From Nitrosomonas mobilis (GTDB lineage Bacteria; Pseudomonadota; Gammaproteobacteria; Burkholderiales; Nitrosomonadaceae), in assembly GCF_900103035.1 (NCBI RefSeq), contig NZ_FMWO01000042.1:1-44219 (forward strand): a stretch of 44,219 nucleotides of DNA. Reading direction: 5' to 3'. The notes below the pieces were generated by a model. The model did no database searches and had not been told where the DNA came from. It saw only the letters and a list, made by a program, of their open reading frames with translations. Below are positions 18,612-26,916 of the stretch, one piece after another. Numbering within the stretch: the first letter of the stretch is position 1; each line of letters opens with the position of its first letter. A program made the position numbers and the translations under genes.

Positions 18612-19076
18612 CTATTGATCAAGCGGGGAGACGTCCAGCCCGCCTAAGGTGACCCCAATATCAAATCCCCGGCCGGTGCCGGAAATTACAAGAGATACCA
18701 CGCCACGCGTCATGACCTGCCCGTGTCCCGACCGGATCACACCGACGTGCCCTTCCAGCGCGACAAAAGCGCCATAAATTTCACTGATGTCTTTCAGCTC
18801 CGAAAAATAGCCGGTACCATCCAGGTCGGATTTTCCAATGGTGAATCCAACTCCCCTGGAGCGCAGTTTGACCTGGGCGCGCTGACCGTTGCTGCAGGTG
18901 ACGTTGCCGCTGCCATCATAATGCCTGACGACAAATGACCATCCACTGAGTTTGTAATCCATCGAACAGGAAATGTACGAGCCTGATGCCTGTACCGGGG
19001 CCGTGATGGCGGCAATACTCAGGAACCCGGCAAGAATCGTTAGTTTTTTCAAAATTGTAGATGGTTTCATTGACAT
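18612..19076 (-). CDS. Small secreted protein of unknown function
   Basis: A 154-residue protein with a clear Sec signal peptide (basic start, hydrophobic core, likely cleavage after APVQA). The mature part has two cysteines near its N-terminus (residues 37 and 61) that could form a disulfide. It then runs as a Gly- and beta-rich domain ending GRGFDIGVTLGGLDVSPL. The ending recalls the DUF992 type of small periplasmic protein, but only loosely. GAGGG lies four bases before the ATG. Probably a single-gene unit; its neighbours suggest no role. Confidence 0.75.
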   Translation of the reverse strand: MSMKPSTILKKLTILAGFLSIAAITAPVQASGSYISCSMDYKLSGWSFVVRHYDGSGNVTCSNGQRAQVKLRSRGVGFTIGKSDLDGTGYFSELKDISEIYGAFVALEGHVGVIRSGHGQVMTRGVVSLVISGTGRGFDIGVTLGGLDVSPLDQ

Positions 19077-19195
19077 GTTTCCCTCAAGAAATAAATGATG
19101 TGTCTATTGTAATATAGCCAGTCAGCGGACATAGGGCTGAATCTTGTTTGCGCAAATTCCGGCCTGCAAACAATGCGCACAGAATCATCCGGATT

Positions 19196-19993
19196 TCAGC
19201 GGTTTGTCAAACGCTCCAGCCGCAGTCGATGCCGGGTATCGGTCAGTCGGTAAATTCCACCTACGACGGCGCTGACGGAGCCAAGAGCGGTACCTCCTGC
19301 GATCAGGAACAGGATCAACATCTGGTATTTGACCGCTTCCATCGGATCGGCGCCGGCGAGAATCTGGCCGGTCATCATGCCGGGGAACGAAACGATGCCG
19401 GTTGCGGCCATGGTGTTGATGATCGGCATCAGCGCGTTGCGCAGCGCTTCGCGGGTAACTGGCAAGGTTGCCTGCCAGCGTGTAGCGCCAAGCATCAGCT
19501 GCGCCTCGATAGCGCTACGTTCACGTGCCGCACCGTTCAACAGGCTGTATAGCCCCAGGCTGATTCCCGACATGATATTGCCGAGAATCATGCCTAACAC
19601 TGGCAAGGCATAGCGCGGGTCATACCATGGATCAGGTTGTATCTGGGTGGTCAGTGCAAATAATGTGACCACTGTGGTTGCCAACAGCATGCAGCCGGTT
19701 CCCAGCCCATAAAGCCACAGACCTGCCAGCCGTCGTTCTTGCCGGGCAATGATTTCACGACCGGCAAACAGCACCATGAGCAATACCATCAGCCCAGTCC
19801 AGAGTGGAGAAGACAGCGCGAACAGCGTTTTCAGCACGAATCCGATCAGGGTCAGTTGCACGATCATGCGCAGGGTGGCGATCAACAGTTGGCGCTCCAG
19901 CCGCAGCTGCAGGTAAAAAGACAGGCATCCATTGAATATCACCAGTACCGAGGCCAGCACCAGATCGTACAGGTCGAGCGTGATGTGGTTCAT
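19196..19993 (-). CDS. fetB: FetB-like (UPF0014) ABC transporter permease
   Basis: Inner membrane permease of the FetAB (YbbL-YbbM) type, linked in E. coli to iron export and peroxide resistance; the substrate here is inferred. 265 residues with about six or seven hydrophobic segments. The most diagnostic block, residues 150-225, contains AQLMLGATRWQA, RNALMPIINTMAATGIVSFPGMMTGQILAG and a following DPMEAVKYQ. The gene overlaps the end of its ATPase partner by four bases (ATGA), so the two are translationally coupled. Confidence 0.88.
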   Translation of the reverse strand: MNHITLDLYDLVLASVLVIFNGCLSFYLQLRLERQLLIATLRMIVQLTLIGFVLKTLFALSSPLWTGLMVLLMVLFAGREIIARQERRLAGLWLYGLGTGCMLLATTVVTLFALTTQIQPDPWYDPRYALPVLGMILGNIMSGISLGLYSLLNGAARERSAIEAQLMLGATRWQATLPVTREALRNALMPIINTMAATGIVSFPGMMTGQILAGADPMEAVKYQMLILFLIAGGTALGSVSAVVGGIYRLTDTRHRLRLERLTNR

Positions 19994-20604
19994 GAGATAA
20001 CGGATGTGCGGAGCGTGGTTTCAAGGACATGGCCGTTCTGCACATGCAGGCAGCGTTGTGCAATCCGCTGTGCCTGGGCAGGGTCGTGTGTCACCCACAA
20101 CAGGCTGGTACCATTCTGCAGCAGTTGCAGCAAAAGAGATTCGACGATGGAGACACTTGTTCGGTCGAGACCGGAAGTCGGTTCATCGAGCATCAACACG
20201 CGAGGACTACGCACAAGGGCGCGTGCCAGGGCGAGCCGCTGCCGTTCTCCAGTGGACAAGGTTCGTATCGCGGCGCTACGGATGGAAGTCGGTAACTGCA
20301 AGGCTTCGACCCAGAAGCAAGCTGCTTCCCAATCCGGAAAATGTGCATCCACCCGATCTTCCCACCAGCCCGCTTCCGCAGGCAGATACATGACTTGGAG
20401 GCGCCATTGTGGTGCAGGAATGGTATGACACGCAACGCCATCGAGACTGATCGTTCCCTCATGTGGGTCGAGATCCGCGATGGCTCGCAACAGTAGGCTT
20501 TTACCCGAACCGGAAGGGCCCTGTACAGCGAGGCATTCTCCATCAGCCAGACTGAACGAGACTGGTTGAAGTATAGAACGGGATAAATGGTCAACCGTGA
20601 GCAT
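19990..20604 (-). CDS. fetA: FetA-like ABC transporter ATP-binding protein
   Basis: A 204-residue ABC ATPase that energises the permease encoded next to it. Walker A is GPSGSGKS (about residues 30-37), the signature is LSTGERQ, Walker B is VLMLDEPTSGLD and the switch His is in WVTHD. Its small size and pairing with a UPF0014 permease fit FetA/YbbL. First gene of the two-gene unit; divergent from the metal-efflux operon across a 330-base gap. The metal substrate is not provable from the ATPase. Confidence 0.88.
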   Translation of the reverse strand: MLTVDHLSRSILQPVSFSLADGECLAVQGPSGSGKSLLLRAIADLDPHEGTISLDGVACHTIPAPQWRLQVMYLPAEAGWWEDRVDAHFPDWEAACFWVEALQLPTSIRSAAIRTLSTGERQRLALARALVRSPRVLMLDEPTSGLDRTSVSIVESLLLQLLQNGTSLLWVTHDPAQAQRIAQRCLHVQNGHVLETTLRTSVIS

Positions 20605-20938
20605 GAAAATCAGGGTTTTGCCGTGGAGAAGCCGGCATCCAGGGAAGTTTCGTGAGGAGATTGTGTATGATGAGGTGTGTTTGCGAGGAGGTGAATGAGA
20701 ATAGATTTATGCACAACTTCAGCGACTTTACTGAAAGCCGGATTTCGTGTCAAAAGATGAGAGAACTGTAGAGTCAAGGAGTACTTTGTTAATTGAAAAT
20801 TGAAATCGCGTTATACCAAAAACTGAAAAACGGTATACTTAGGCGACAAAAGTAATTAATTGCAATCAAAAGCTGCCACTGTCAGTGTCCTGAATAGCTA
20901 GGATGCTGGCCATTCAGTACAATACTACTGTAATTTCG
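20605..20938. other. Divergent intergenic region between fetA and the RND operon
   Basis: No gene is visible. It must hold promoters for both directions. The one distinct element is the TATACC/GGTATA inverted repeat near 20812-20839, on the RND side. Confidence 0.5.
20812..20839 (+). promoter_or_regulatory. Inverted repeat at the probable RND operon promoter
   Basis: TATACC (20812-20817) and its complement GGTATA (20832-20837) are separated by 14 A-rich bases. The right arm overlaps TATACT (20834-20839), a good -10, while no good -35 lies upstream. A repeat embedded in a promoter with a weak -35 suggests binding by a metal-responsive regulator; the regulator is not encoded nearby. Confidence 0.45.
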
Positions 20939-22207
20939 ATGCAAAAAAAATTTGTAGGACATTTCCTGGGTAGTTTCGCAGCAGGGTTGTTTTTCTCTGG
21001 CGTGGTTACTGCAGCGAGCAACCTATATACCATAGAGGATATTCAGCGCCTCGGCTTACAGGCTAATGGCCTGCTGCAAGCAGCACGCACTCAGGTGGAG
21101 ATAGCCAAGTCAGAAGTGGTCAGTGCAGCCGCTTTTCCCAATCCAGAAGTAAGCTTTATGGCAGGGCCGGATAGCCCACGCTTGCCGGAGATCGATACCG
21201 GACCCGCTTCGATGCAGCGCCAAGTGACTGTGAGCCAGCCTCTGGAAAATCCATTATTACGTAATGCACGTATTGACGGGGCGGAGGCTGGCGTTGAAGC
21301 AAGCCGTGCCAGTCTCGATCAGGCACGCGCGGACTTGACTGCCAGATTGCGTGTGACTGTTTATGAGTATTTGCTGCGCAAAGGGCAGGCGGAGATCGAG
21401 TCAGATATTTATGACCTGATGGAAGCGATACGCCGCCGCATCAGTTTGAGTGTGGAAGTCGGGGAGGTCGCCCGTTTCGAATTGATCCGTGCGGATACCG
21501 AGGTCATGACCGCAGCCAACCGAAAACAGGCGACACTGTTGGACGTCGAGCGCTCACGTATTGCACTGCTGCAGCTGACCGCAGGGACATTGCCACCGAC
21601 TTTCGATGTTGTGGCTAGATTAGGGGATCCCGTCGATTTACCTTCATTGGAGGAATTACGCGCGGAGTTGCCAGTGAGCAATCCGGATATTGTGCGTCTC
21701 GAGGCCGAGCAGGCCCGGGCAAATTTGCGGATCGATCAGGAAAAGGCTGCCGTGTTGCCTTCGGTAAATATTCTGTACAGCAATTATCAGGACCGGCAAT
21801 TTACTTCCAATACTGCCGGATTGAGTGTCAAAATTCCTCTATTTTATCGACGCCGTGGCGAGATTGATGCAGCGGTATTTGATGCGGCGCGCTTACGTGA
21901 AACACTCGATTATCGGCGCTACGAAATCGTGCGGTTACTTGAATCGGCTTGGCAGTCGATGGAAATCGCCCGGCGTCGGGTGGAGATGTTCGAGGGCGGA
22001 ATCGTCCGCGAGGCAGAGGCTGCCTTGCGTGTGGCAGAAACCGCTTTTCGTCTTGGGGAACGAGGATTCATGGAAGTGCTCGATACCCAGCGGGTGTTGC
22101 GCAATACGCGCTCGGAATTACTACAGGCCCAATTTGAATTGCAGGCGGCTGCAGCGGAAATCGACCGATTACGTGCCCATTATCCACAAGACCAATATAT
22201 CGAATGA
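20939..22207 (+). CDS. czcC: Outer membrane factor of RND metal efflux (CzcC-like)
   Basis: TolC/CzcC-type outer membrane channel that completes the tripartite efflux pump. Two outer membrane efflux repeats are visible as long Ala/Arg/Glu-rich helical stretches with conserved patches (QPLENPLLRNARIDGAEAG; VAETAFRLGERGFMEVLDTQR). I prefer the ATG at 20939 because it gives a standard signal peptide (MQKKFVGHFLG... to VVTAAS). An in-frame ATG at 20903 adds 12 residues, and neither has a strong ribosome binding site. The gene overlaps the adaptor gene by four bases. Confidence 0.87.
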   Translation: MQKKFVGHFLGSFAAGLFFSGVVTAASNLYTIEDIQRLGLQANGLLQAARTQVEIAKSEVVSAAAFPNPEVSFMAGPDSPRLPEIDTGPASMQRQVTVSQPLENPLLRNARIDGAEAGVEASRASLDQARADLTARLRVTVYEYLLRKGQAEIESDIYDLMEAIRRRISLSVEVGEVARFELIRADTEVMTAANRKQATLLDVERSRIALLQLTAGTLPPTFDVVARLGDPVDLPSLEELRAELPVSNPDIVRLEAEQARANLRIDQEKAAVLPSVNILYSNYQDRQFTSNTAGLSVKIPLFYRRRGEIDAAVFDAARLRETLDYRRYEIVRLLESAWQSMEIARRRVEMFEGGIVREAEAALRVAETAFRLGERGFMEVLDTQRVLRNTRSELLQAQFELQAAAAEIDRLRAHYPQDQYIE

Positions 22208-23361
22208 ACGTGAACAAAATAACCTTAGCTCCCTGCATTTTTCTGATCATGCTGATCGTGGGCTGTCAGCAGTCAGTTCCTGAAGAAGTTGATAACAAGG
22301 ATGCGCAAACATCATCCGGGCATAACGAGGTTATCCTCAAGGGGGAGATGGCACAGCGGGTCAAAATCGGGGAACCGTTCGTTGCTGATATAGCCGAGCA
22401 ATTGCATGTGCCAGGGCAAATCAAGGTGCATGAGCAGCGTGTAGTGCGTGTGGGTGCCAGTATTACCGGCCGTATTGTTGAGATTTATGTTCAGCTTGGT
22501 GATAGTGTCGAAGCGGGCGCGAAACTGGCACGTATTGCCAGCCCGGAGCTGACACAGGCGCAACTGTCCTTCTTGCGCGCAAATTCATTGGCAACACTCG
22601 CCGATCAGGCTGCGAAGCGTGCCAGGTTGCTGTTTGCCGGTGATGTCATCAGTGCGGCTGAATTGCAACGGCGTGAGTCCGAAGCACAAATTGCCCGGGC
22701 AGACCTGAGCGCTGCGAAGGATCAACTCCGCTTGCTGGGGGTGGATAACGGCGCCATGCTCGACTTGGTCCGACATGGACGTATTTTACCTTCTATCGAA
22801 ATCAAAGCACCCAGAAGTGGCATCGTTATTGAGCGTAATGTTGCCCAGGGACAAGTGGTTCAACCTTCGGATTTGCTGTTTACCCTGGCTGATTTGTCAG
22901 TTGTCTGGGTGGTAGGAGATGTACCAGAACAAGTCGCCCGGTTTGTCAGGCGAGGTCAGAATGTTGAAATCCTGGTGCCGGCGCTGGGAAATGAAAGCTT
23001 TACTGGCGTAATCATAGCTGTGGCAGATATAGTGAATCCACTGACCCGTACAGTGATGGTGCGGACTGAGGTGGATAATTCGTTGCGCAAACTGAAGCCG
23101 GATATGCTTGCGACGGTACATATTACCGAGCAGTCACATGAGCACCTGGTTATTCCTGATGATGCCGTTGTTCGTGAGAATAATCAGGACCATGTGTTTG
23201 TCGAACAGGGTGACAACACTTATACGCTGGTACCGGTGGAGCTGGGTTCGGCCGTCAATCGTCTGCGGCCAGTACTTTCCGGAGTGACGGCAGGTCAACG
23301 TATCGTGATCGAAGGAGCGTTTCATCTCAATAATGAGCGTAAACGCACCGAGCTGGAGTAG
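22204..23361 (+). CDS. czcB: RND efflux periplasmic adaptor (CzcB-like lipoprotein)
   Basis: Membrane fusion protein linking pump and outer membrane channel. 385 residues with a lipoprotein signal and lipobox LIVGC (Cys at about residue 21). A lipoyl/barrel-sandwich half-motif follows (ITGRIVEIYVQLGDSVEAG, residues 79-97), then a helical hairpin (about residues 110-180), the second lipoyl half (IKAPRSGIVIERNVAQGQVV) and beta-barrel domains. No His-rich metal-binding N-terminus is present, unlike classical CzcB. Start ATGA overlaps the upstream stop. Confidence 0.9.
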   Translation: MNVNKITLAPCIFLIMLIVGCQQSVPEEVDNKDAQTSSGHNEVILKGEMAQRVKIGEPFVADIAEQLHVPGQIKVHEQRVVRVGASITGRIVEIYVQLGDSVEAGAKLARIASPELTQAQLSFLRANSLATLADQAAKRARLLFAGDVISAAELQRRESEAQIARADLSAAKDQLRLLGVDNGAMLDLVRHGRILPSIEIKAPRSGIVIERNVAQGQVVQPSDLLFTLADLSVVWVVGDVPEQVARFVRRGQNVEILVPALGNESFTGVIIAVADIVNPLTRTVMVRTEVDNSLRKLKPDMLATVHITEQSHEHLVIPDDAVVRENNQDHVFVEQGDNTYTLVPVELGSAVNRLRPVLSGVTAGQRIVIEGAFHLNNERKRTELE

Positions 23362-23364
23362 AAA

Positions 23365-26300
23365 ATGATTACTACTTTCGTGCGGGCAATGCTGAAACAA
23401 CGCCTGGTAGTGGTGGTGGTGGCATTGATTTTTGTTGGATTTGGTTTTCAAGCTTCCCAGAAGCTCTCTGTGGACGCCTTTCCCGATGTGACCAATATTC
23501 AGGTACAGATTGCCACCGAAGCGATTGGCCGTAGCCCCGAAGAAATTGAGCGTCTGGTAACGGTTCCGCTTGAAATCTCGATGACCGGCCTACCCGGGCT
23601 GGAAGAGATGCGCTCCTTGAATAAAAGCGGTTTATCAATCATCACGCTGGTCTTTACTGACGCAACAGATGTTTACTTTGCCCGCCAACTGGTGATGGAA
23701 CGATTGCTGGAAGTTTCCACCAGAATGCCGCCCGGTATTACGCCTGTGCTTGGTCCAGTCTCGACAGGATTGGGGGAGGTTTACCAGTATACGATCGATC
23801 ATCCAGATGATGGCGAACGCGCGTTGACGGTTGAAGAACTGACTGAGCGCCGTATAGTTCAGGACTGGGTGGTTCGGCCACTGTTGCGCTCGATCCCGGG
23901 TGTGGCCGAAATAAACTCGCAGGGCGGCTATGTCAAGCAATTCCATGTCCTGACTGATCCCAATAAATTGCGCCATTATAATTTAACGCTTAAACAGGTC
24001 GAGCGCGCCATTGCTGGTAATAATGCCAATTCCAGCGGAGGAATATTGCCCCTGGCTGCTGAGCAGTATCTGGTAAGGGGGGTAGGGCTGATTCGTACCT
24101 TGGAGGATATCGCCAATATCGTACTCGCTGAAGAAAACGGTGTGCCAGTATTTGTGCGCGATGTGGCTGAAGTAAAACTTGGCACGGAAGTTCGGGCAGG
24201 CGCGATTATCAAAGGCGGCTATACGGAATCGGCTTCCGGTATCGTGCTAATGGTCAGAGGCGGCAACGCCAAGGAAATTGTCGGGCGTGTCAAGGAACGT
24301 GTGGCGGACATCAATGCGCGTGGCTTATTGCCGGATGGTTTGCAGATTGTGCCTTATTATGATCGTACCGATCTGGTCGATGCTGCATTGTGGACAGTGA
24401 CGAAGGTATTGATAGAAGGTATTTTTCTGGTTATTGTCATTCTGTTTATATTTCTGGGGGATGTCCGCTCCAGTCTGATCGTGGTGGCAACGCTTGTTAT
24501 CACGCCATTGATCACTTTCATGGTGATGAATCAGCAGGGTATTTCTGCCAACCTTATGTCATTAGGCGGGCTGGCGATCGCGATCGGCCTGATGGTGGAT
24601 TCCACCGTGGTGGTGGTTGAGAACGTTTTTCATCGTCTGGGGCACAGCGCCGACGCCAAGGATACGCGCCTGAGTATAATCGTTAACGCAGTGAGTGAGG
24701 TGGGCGTACCGGTAATCTTTGGGATTTGCATCATCATTCTGGTTTTCCTGCCTCTGATGACCTTGCAGGGAATGGAAGGTAAGCTATTCAGCCCGCTTGC
24801 CTATACGATTGCCATCGCTTTGGCCGTTTCACTGATTGTGTCGCTGTCATTATCTCCGGTGTTGTGTGTATTTTTTCTGAAAGGTGGCGCAGATCACGAT
24901 ACCCGTATCATTGCCAGACTGAGGTTTGCTTATAAGTTTTTACTTAATAAAGCGCTGGCCAACCGCAGAATTACAATTGTCACTTCGCTGATATTACTGT
25001 TGGCCTCTTTTTCACTTTTTCCATTTCTTGGTAAATCCTTCATTCCTATTTTGCAGGAAGGCGCGCTTACTCCACAGATTAATCGTGTTGCTTCGATCTC
25101 GCTGGGTGAAGCTATCGCGATGGAAATGGAAGCGATGAAAATGGTATCACAGGTGCCCGGTGTTAAAAGTGTGGTATCTAAACTGGGGCGGGGTGAATCT
25201 CCCGCCGATCCTGCTGGACAGAATGAATCTGACCCCATTGTTGTCCTCGATCCGGATTCTGGGCGAACCCAGGATGAAGTGGATGAGGACATACGAGAAA
25301 TTCTCGAAGTACTGCCAGGCGTCAATATTGTGTTGTCGCAGCCGATTGCGGAACGGGTTGATGAAATGGTTACAGGTGTACGCTCACAAATTGCGGTCAA
25401 GATCTTCGGGGACGATCTGAAAGATCTGCGAGCACTATCAGAACAAATCGCCCGTATTCTGCGCAATGTACCCGGAGCACGTGATATTCGCATCGAACGC
25501 CTGTCCGGGCAACAATCGTTGACGATTGATATCGATCGTAATGCGATCGCGCGCAATGGCATCAATGTCGCCGATGTCAATGAACTGATTGAAACTGCAA
25601 TTGGTGGCCGTAGCGTAACCAGCCTATACGAAGGCGAACGCCGCTTTGATATCGTAGTGCGCTTTCCGGAAAATTTCCGAGACAGTATCAGGGAAATTCG
25701 TAATCTGTTGTTGACTGCACACGATGGTGTCAGGGTTCCGTTGCACTCGGTGGCAAAGATCAAGATTGTGGATGGGCCAGCGCAAGTTTCGCGTGAGAGT
25801 GCCAAGCGTCGCGTCGTAGTTGGTGCAAACGTTGAAGGACGCGATTTAGGTGGATTTGTCGCTGAAATTCAGGAGCGTATTGCTGAGGAAGTGGTATTGC
25901 CTTCCAGATATTTCTTTGAGTGGGGTGGTCAGTTTGAAAACATGGAGCGTGCTATGGAAACGCTGTCGGTAATTGTTCCGATTACAATCGCGGCCATTTT
26001 CTTTCTGTTATTTCTGTTGTTTAATTCCATCAAACTGGCGGCACTGATCATTCTGGTTTTGCCGTTTGCGTCGATTGGCGGAGTGGTCGCGCTGTTTTTT
26101 ACCGGAGAATATTTGTCGGTGCCGGCATCGGTAGGATTTATTGCGTTATGGGGAATCGCTGTTCTGAACGGTGTCGTACTGATTTCTTATATCCGCAAGC
26201 TACGTGAGGAAGGGGTAAGTGTGAGGGATGCTGTTATCAAGGGTTGCGAGCAGCGCTTCCGCCCCGTATTGATGACTGCAACTGTCGCGATGCTTGGATT

Positions 26301-26466
26301 GGCACCGTTCCTTTTCGCGACCGGCCCTGGTTCGGAAGTGCAAAAGCCGCTTGCTATTGTGGTGATCGGTGGACTGATTACCTCAACGTTGCTGACGCTG
26401 GTTGTCCTGCCTGTGCTGTATCGCTGGTTTGATGATGAGCCTCCCGGTGAACATTCCTCGGCGTAG
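23365..26466 (+). CDS. czcA: Heavy-metal-type RND efflux pump (CzcA/CusA family)
   Basis: Proton-driven inner membrane pump, 1033 residues, the expected length for the HME branch of RND. It opens in the family style, including KLSVDAFPDVTN and IGRSPEEIERLVTVPLE, and has twelve predicted membrane segments in two halves. In TM4 the motif reads AIAIGLMVDSTVVVVENV: Asp412 and Glu419 are kept, but the first Asp of the CzcA divalent-metal motif is Ala406. The Met expected in the CusA periplasmic copper site (near residue 570) is not seen either. The family is secure; the metal is unknown. Starts three bases after the adaptor gene. Confidence 0.92.
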   Translation: MITTFVRAMLKQRLVVVVVALIFVGFGFQASQKLSVDAFPDVTNIQVQIATEAIGRSPEEIERLVTVPLEISMTGLPGLEEMRSLNKSGLSIITLVFTDATDVYFARQLVMERLLEVSTRMPPGITPVLGPVSTGLGEVYQYTIDHPDDGERALTVEELTERRIVQDWVVRPLLRSIPGVAEINSQGGYVKQFHVLTDPNKLRHYNLTLKQVERAIAGNNANSSGGILPLAAEQYLVRGVGLIRTLEDIANIVLAEENGVPVFVRDVAEVKLGTEVRAGAIIKGGYTESASGIVLMVRGGNAKEIVGRVKERVADINARGLLPDGLQIVPYYDRTDLVDAALWTVTKVLIEGIFLVIVILFIFLGDVRSSLIVVATLVITPLITFMVMNQQGISANLMSLGGLAIAIGLMVDSTVVVVENVFHRLGHSADAKDTRLSIIVNAVSEVGVPVIFGICIIILVFLPLMTLQGMEGKLFSPLAYTIAIALAVSLIVSLSLSPVLCVFFLKGGADHDTRIIARLRFAYKFLLNKALANRRITIVTSLILLLASFSLFPFLGKSFIPILQEGALTPQINRVASISLGEAIAMEMEAMKMVSQVPGVKSVVSKLGRGESPADPAGQNESDPIVVLDPDSGRTQDEVDEDIREILEVLPGVNIVLSQPIAERVDEMVTGVRSQIAVKIFGDDLKDLRALSEQIARILRNVPGARDIRIERLSGQQSLTIDIDRNAIARNGINVADVNELIETAIGGRSVTSLYEGERRFDIVVRFPENFRDSIREIRNLLLTAHDGVRVPLHSVAKIKIVDGPAQVSRESAKRRVVVGANVEGRDLGGFVAEIQERIAEEVVLPSRYFFEWGGQFENMERAMETLSVIVPITIAAIFFLLFLLFNSIKLAALIILVLPFASIGGVVALFFTGEYLSVPASVGFIALWGIAVLNGVVLISYIRKLREEGVSVRDAVIKGCEQRFRPVLMTATVAMLGLAPFLFATGPGSEVQKPLAIVVIGGLITSTLLTLVVLPVLYRWFDDEPPGEHSSA

Positions 26467-26916
26467 CGGGCTGACTGGCAGTTAGGTGGTAGAGGTTTCT
26501 CATGATTGCTGCCAGAATACAAAAAACGAATACATTAGGGTGCCCTTAGATGGGATTTAGCACCGATTGACTGAAGAAGCTGATGCTCGTTTCTGATCAT
26601 CGGCAAAGTAGAGCACATAGACTCTCCCATTTGTATCGACAGAAATGACCGAAAGGTTTTCTCTCCAGGAGTGGATAGGTTTGTCCGCCAGGTTAATCCG
26701 AGTCGGTGAACTAAAGATATGCTGATCTGCGCGTAGCCTCGTTCTGCGCTGATTAGGCATACTGGTCAATAACGATACCATCCACGGCCAGCGTGACTAC
26801 GGTCGGTTGTTGAAGTAGATATAGCCATATCCAATTTTATTTGTAATGTCGGCCTTCATATTAGTTGATTATGATCAGCTCGAATCTTCACAGTTTTGCA
26901 TTTATCGGAAACCTGC
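26467..26916. other. 450-base gap with a short unassigned frame
   Basis: The largest frame here is a minus-strand one of 74 codons (26557-26781), containing LSVISVDTNGRVYVLYFADD. It is preceded in the same frame by a stop and a further open stretch starting with ATG near 26860. The pattern could be a broken small gene, but I recognise no family and no clear start signal. Confidence 0.35.

Noticed and set aside
19739..20428. 229-codon plus-strand frame over fetB and fetA
   Set aside because: Overlaps two clear ABC transporter genes on the other strand and has no recognisable motif.
24930..25805. 291-codon minus-strand frame inside czcA
   Set aside because: Ser/Arg/Thr-rich product with no domain; it mirrors the conserved pump gene.
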